A stretch of 37,422 nt of DNA from Acidovorax sp. SCN 68-22 (lineage in GTDB: Bacteria; Pseudomonadota; Gammaproteobacteria; Burkholderiales; Burkholderiaceae_C), in contig MEDL01000006.1 in assembly GCA_001724785.1 (NCBI GenBank), positions 1-37,422 on the forward strand, read 5' to 3'. The notes under the pieces were generated by a model that saw only the letters and a program-made list of their open reading frames with translations, was not told the DNA's origin and searched no databases. This document shows positions 37,036 to 37,422 of this stretch, piece after piece. Each line of letters opens with the position of its first letter. The stretch's first letter is position 1. Position numbers and translations under genes: made by a program.

Positions 37036-37422
37036 TCAGTCGTACACCTTCTGCAAGAGGCGGATCAGCGTCTTGCGCTCGGCGGGCGTCAGGCGGGCCG
37101 TGGCGTCGAGTTCGAGCTGCGCTGCGGTCTGCTCCGCCTCGGCGGCGAGCTGGGCGCCCGCCGGTGTCAGGTGCACGCCCATCGCGCGCCCGTCGCTGGG
37201 ATGCGGGTGGCGCTCGATCAGCCCGCGCCGCTCGAGCGTCGCCACCAACCCGACCAGGTTGGGCGGCTGCACGTTGAGTGCGGCGCACAGCTGGCGCGAA
37301 GTGATGCCGGGGTTGTGCGCCACCAGCGAGAGCACGGAGAAATCGACCACCTTGAGGTCGTACACCGCCATGCGCTGCATGAAGAGCTCGATGATGGCAA
37401 GCGATGCGCGCCGCGCGTTGTA
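37036..37422 (-). CDS. MarR-family transcriptional regulator, N-terminus cut by window edge
   Basis: Winged helix-turn-helix repressor; 128 residues are visible and the frame is open through the edge (upstream of the internal Met at 37380 it reads YNARRASLAIIELF), so the true start lies outside. Visible elements: VDFSVLSLVAHNPGITSRQLCAALNVQPPNLVGLVATLERRGLIERHPHPSDGRAMGVHLTPAG, the MarR DNA-binding helix and wing, then the C-terminal dimerisation helix. It converges on the amidohydrolase with no gap between stop codons. MarR-type CouR, FerC and PhdR repress hydroxycinnamate genes in other bacteria and respond to the CoA thioester. The same role is inferred here, acting at the 36012-36030 palindrome. 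Confidence 0.9.
   Translation of the reverse strand, partial: YNARRASLAIIELFMQRMAVYDLKVVDFSVLSLVAHNPGITSRQLCAALNVQPPNLVGLVATLERRGLIERHPHPSDGRAMGVHLTPAGAQLAAEAEQTAAQLELDATARLTPAERKTLIRLLQKVYD

Overview
The window is GC-rich, densely coded chromosomal DNA from a betaproteobacterium, most likely order Burkholderiales, family Comamonadaceae (Acidovorax/Comamonas/Delftia-like). This rests on gene order (grpE-dnaK; rpsF-priB-rpsR-rplI; mscL/petABC-sspAB; yicC-gmk-rpoZ-spoT), on the protein sequences, and on a short intergenic repeat with core TAAGCGCTAGAGGCC that I recognise from that family. No CRISPR array, transposase, phage gene or rRNA operon was seen. Both ends cut genes: dnaK loses its C-terminus at the left edge and a MarR-type regulator loses its N-terminus at the right edge.

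Left and middle (1-20.3 kb) is housekeeping. It holds heat-shock genes grpE and dnaK, each behind a sigma-32-type promoter; the ribosomal operon rpsF-priB-rpsR-rplI ending in a bidirectional terminator; a DegS-like protease; a Nif3-family protein; pdxA; mscL; the cytochrome bc1 operon petABC; sspA-sspB; tRNA-Thr and tRNA-Arg; greB; the yicC-gmk-rpoZ-spoT operon; a Ser/Thr kinase and PP2C phosphatase pair; rph and rdgB.

Right (20.3-37.4 kb) is a catabolic island for lignin-type aromatics. A long minus-strand run encodes the protocatechuate 4,5-cleavage (meta) pathway in the order ligJ-ligK-ligI-ligA-ligB-ligC (pmdEFDABC in Comamonas naming). It is preceded by a DUF1932 oxidoreductase and an unusual signal-less ModA-like protein, and followed by a TRAP transporter (dctP-dctQ-dctM) and an aldo-keto reductase. 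A divergent LysR regulator with a palindromic operator candidate sits at its head.

Next to it is a hydroxycinnamate (ferulate/p-coumarate) module: crotonase, feruloyl-CoA synthetase and SDR dehydrogenase on the minus strand, a divergent amidohydrolase, and a MarR regulator. This set matches the side-chain-shortening route of the Rhodococcus Cou and Corynebacterium Phd type (ligase, hydratase, dehydrogenase, beta-ketoacyl-CoA hydrolase, MarR) rather than the hydratase/lyase route through vanillin. A perfect 19-bp palindrome lies in the divergent promoter. In the proposed flow, hydroxycinnamates are activated and shortened to hydroxybenzoate or vanillate, which is converted elsewhere in the genome to protocatechuate and then cleaved and degraded by the lig/pmd enzymes to pyruvate and oxaloacetate.

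The most unusual structural signal is the repeat family: four copies plus one half copy. Every copy lies just 3' of a gene's stop codon and in the same orientation as that gene.
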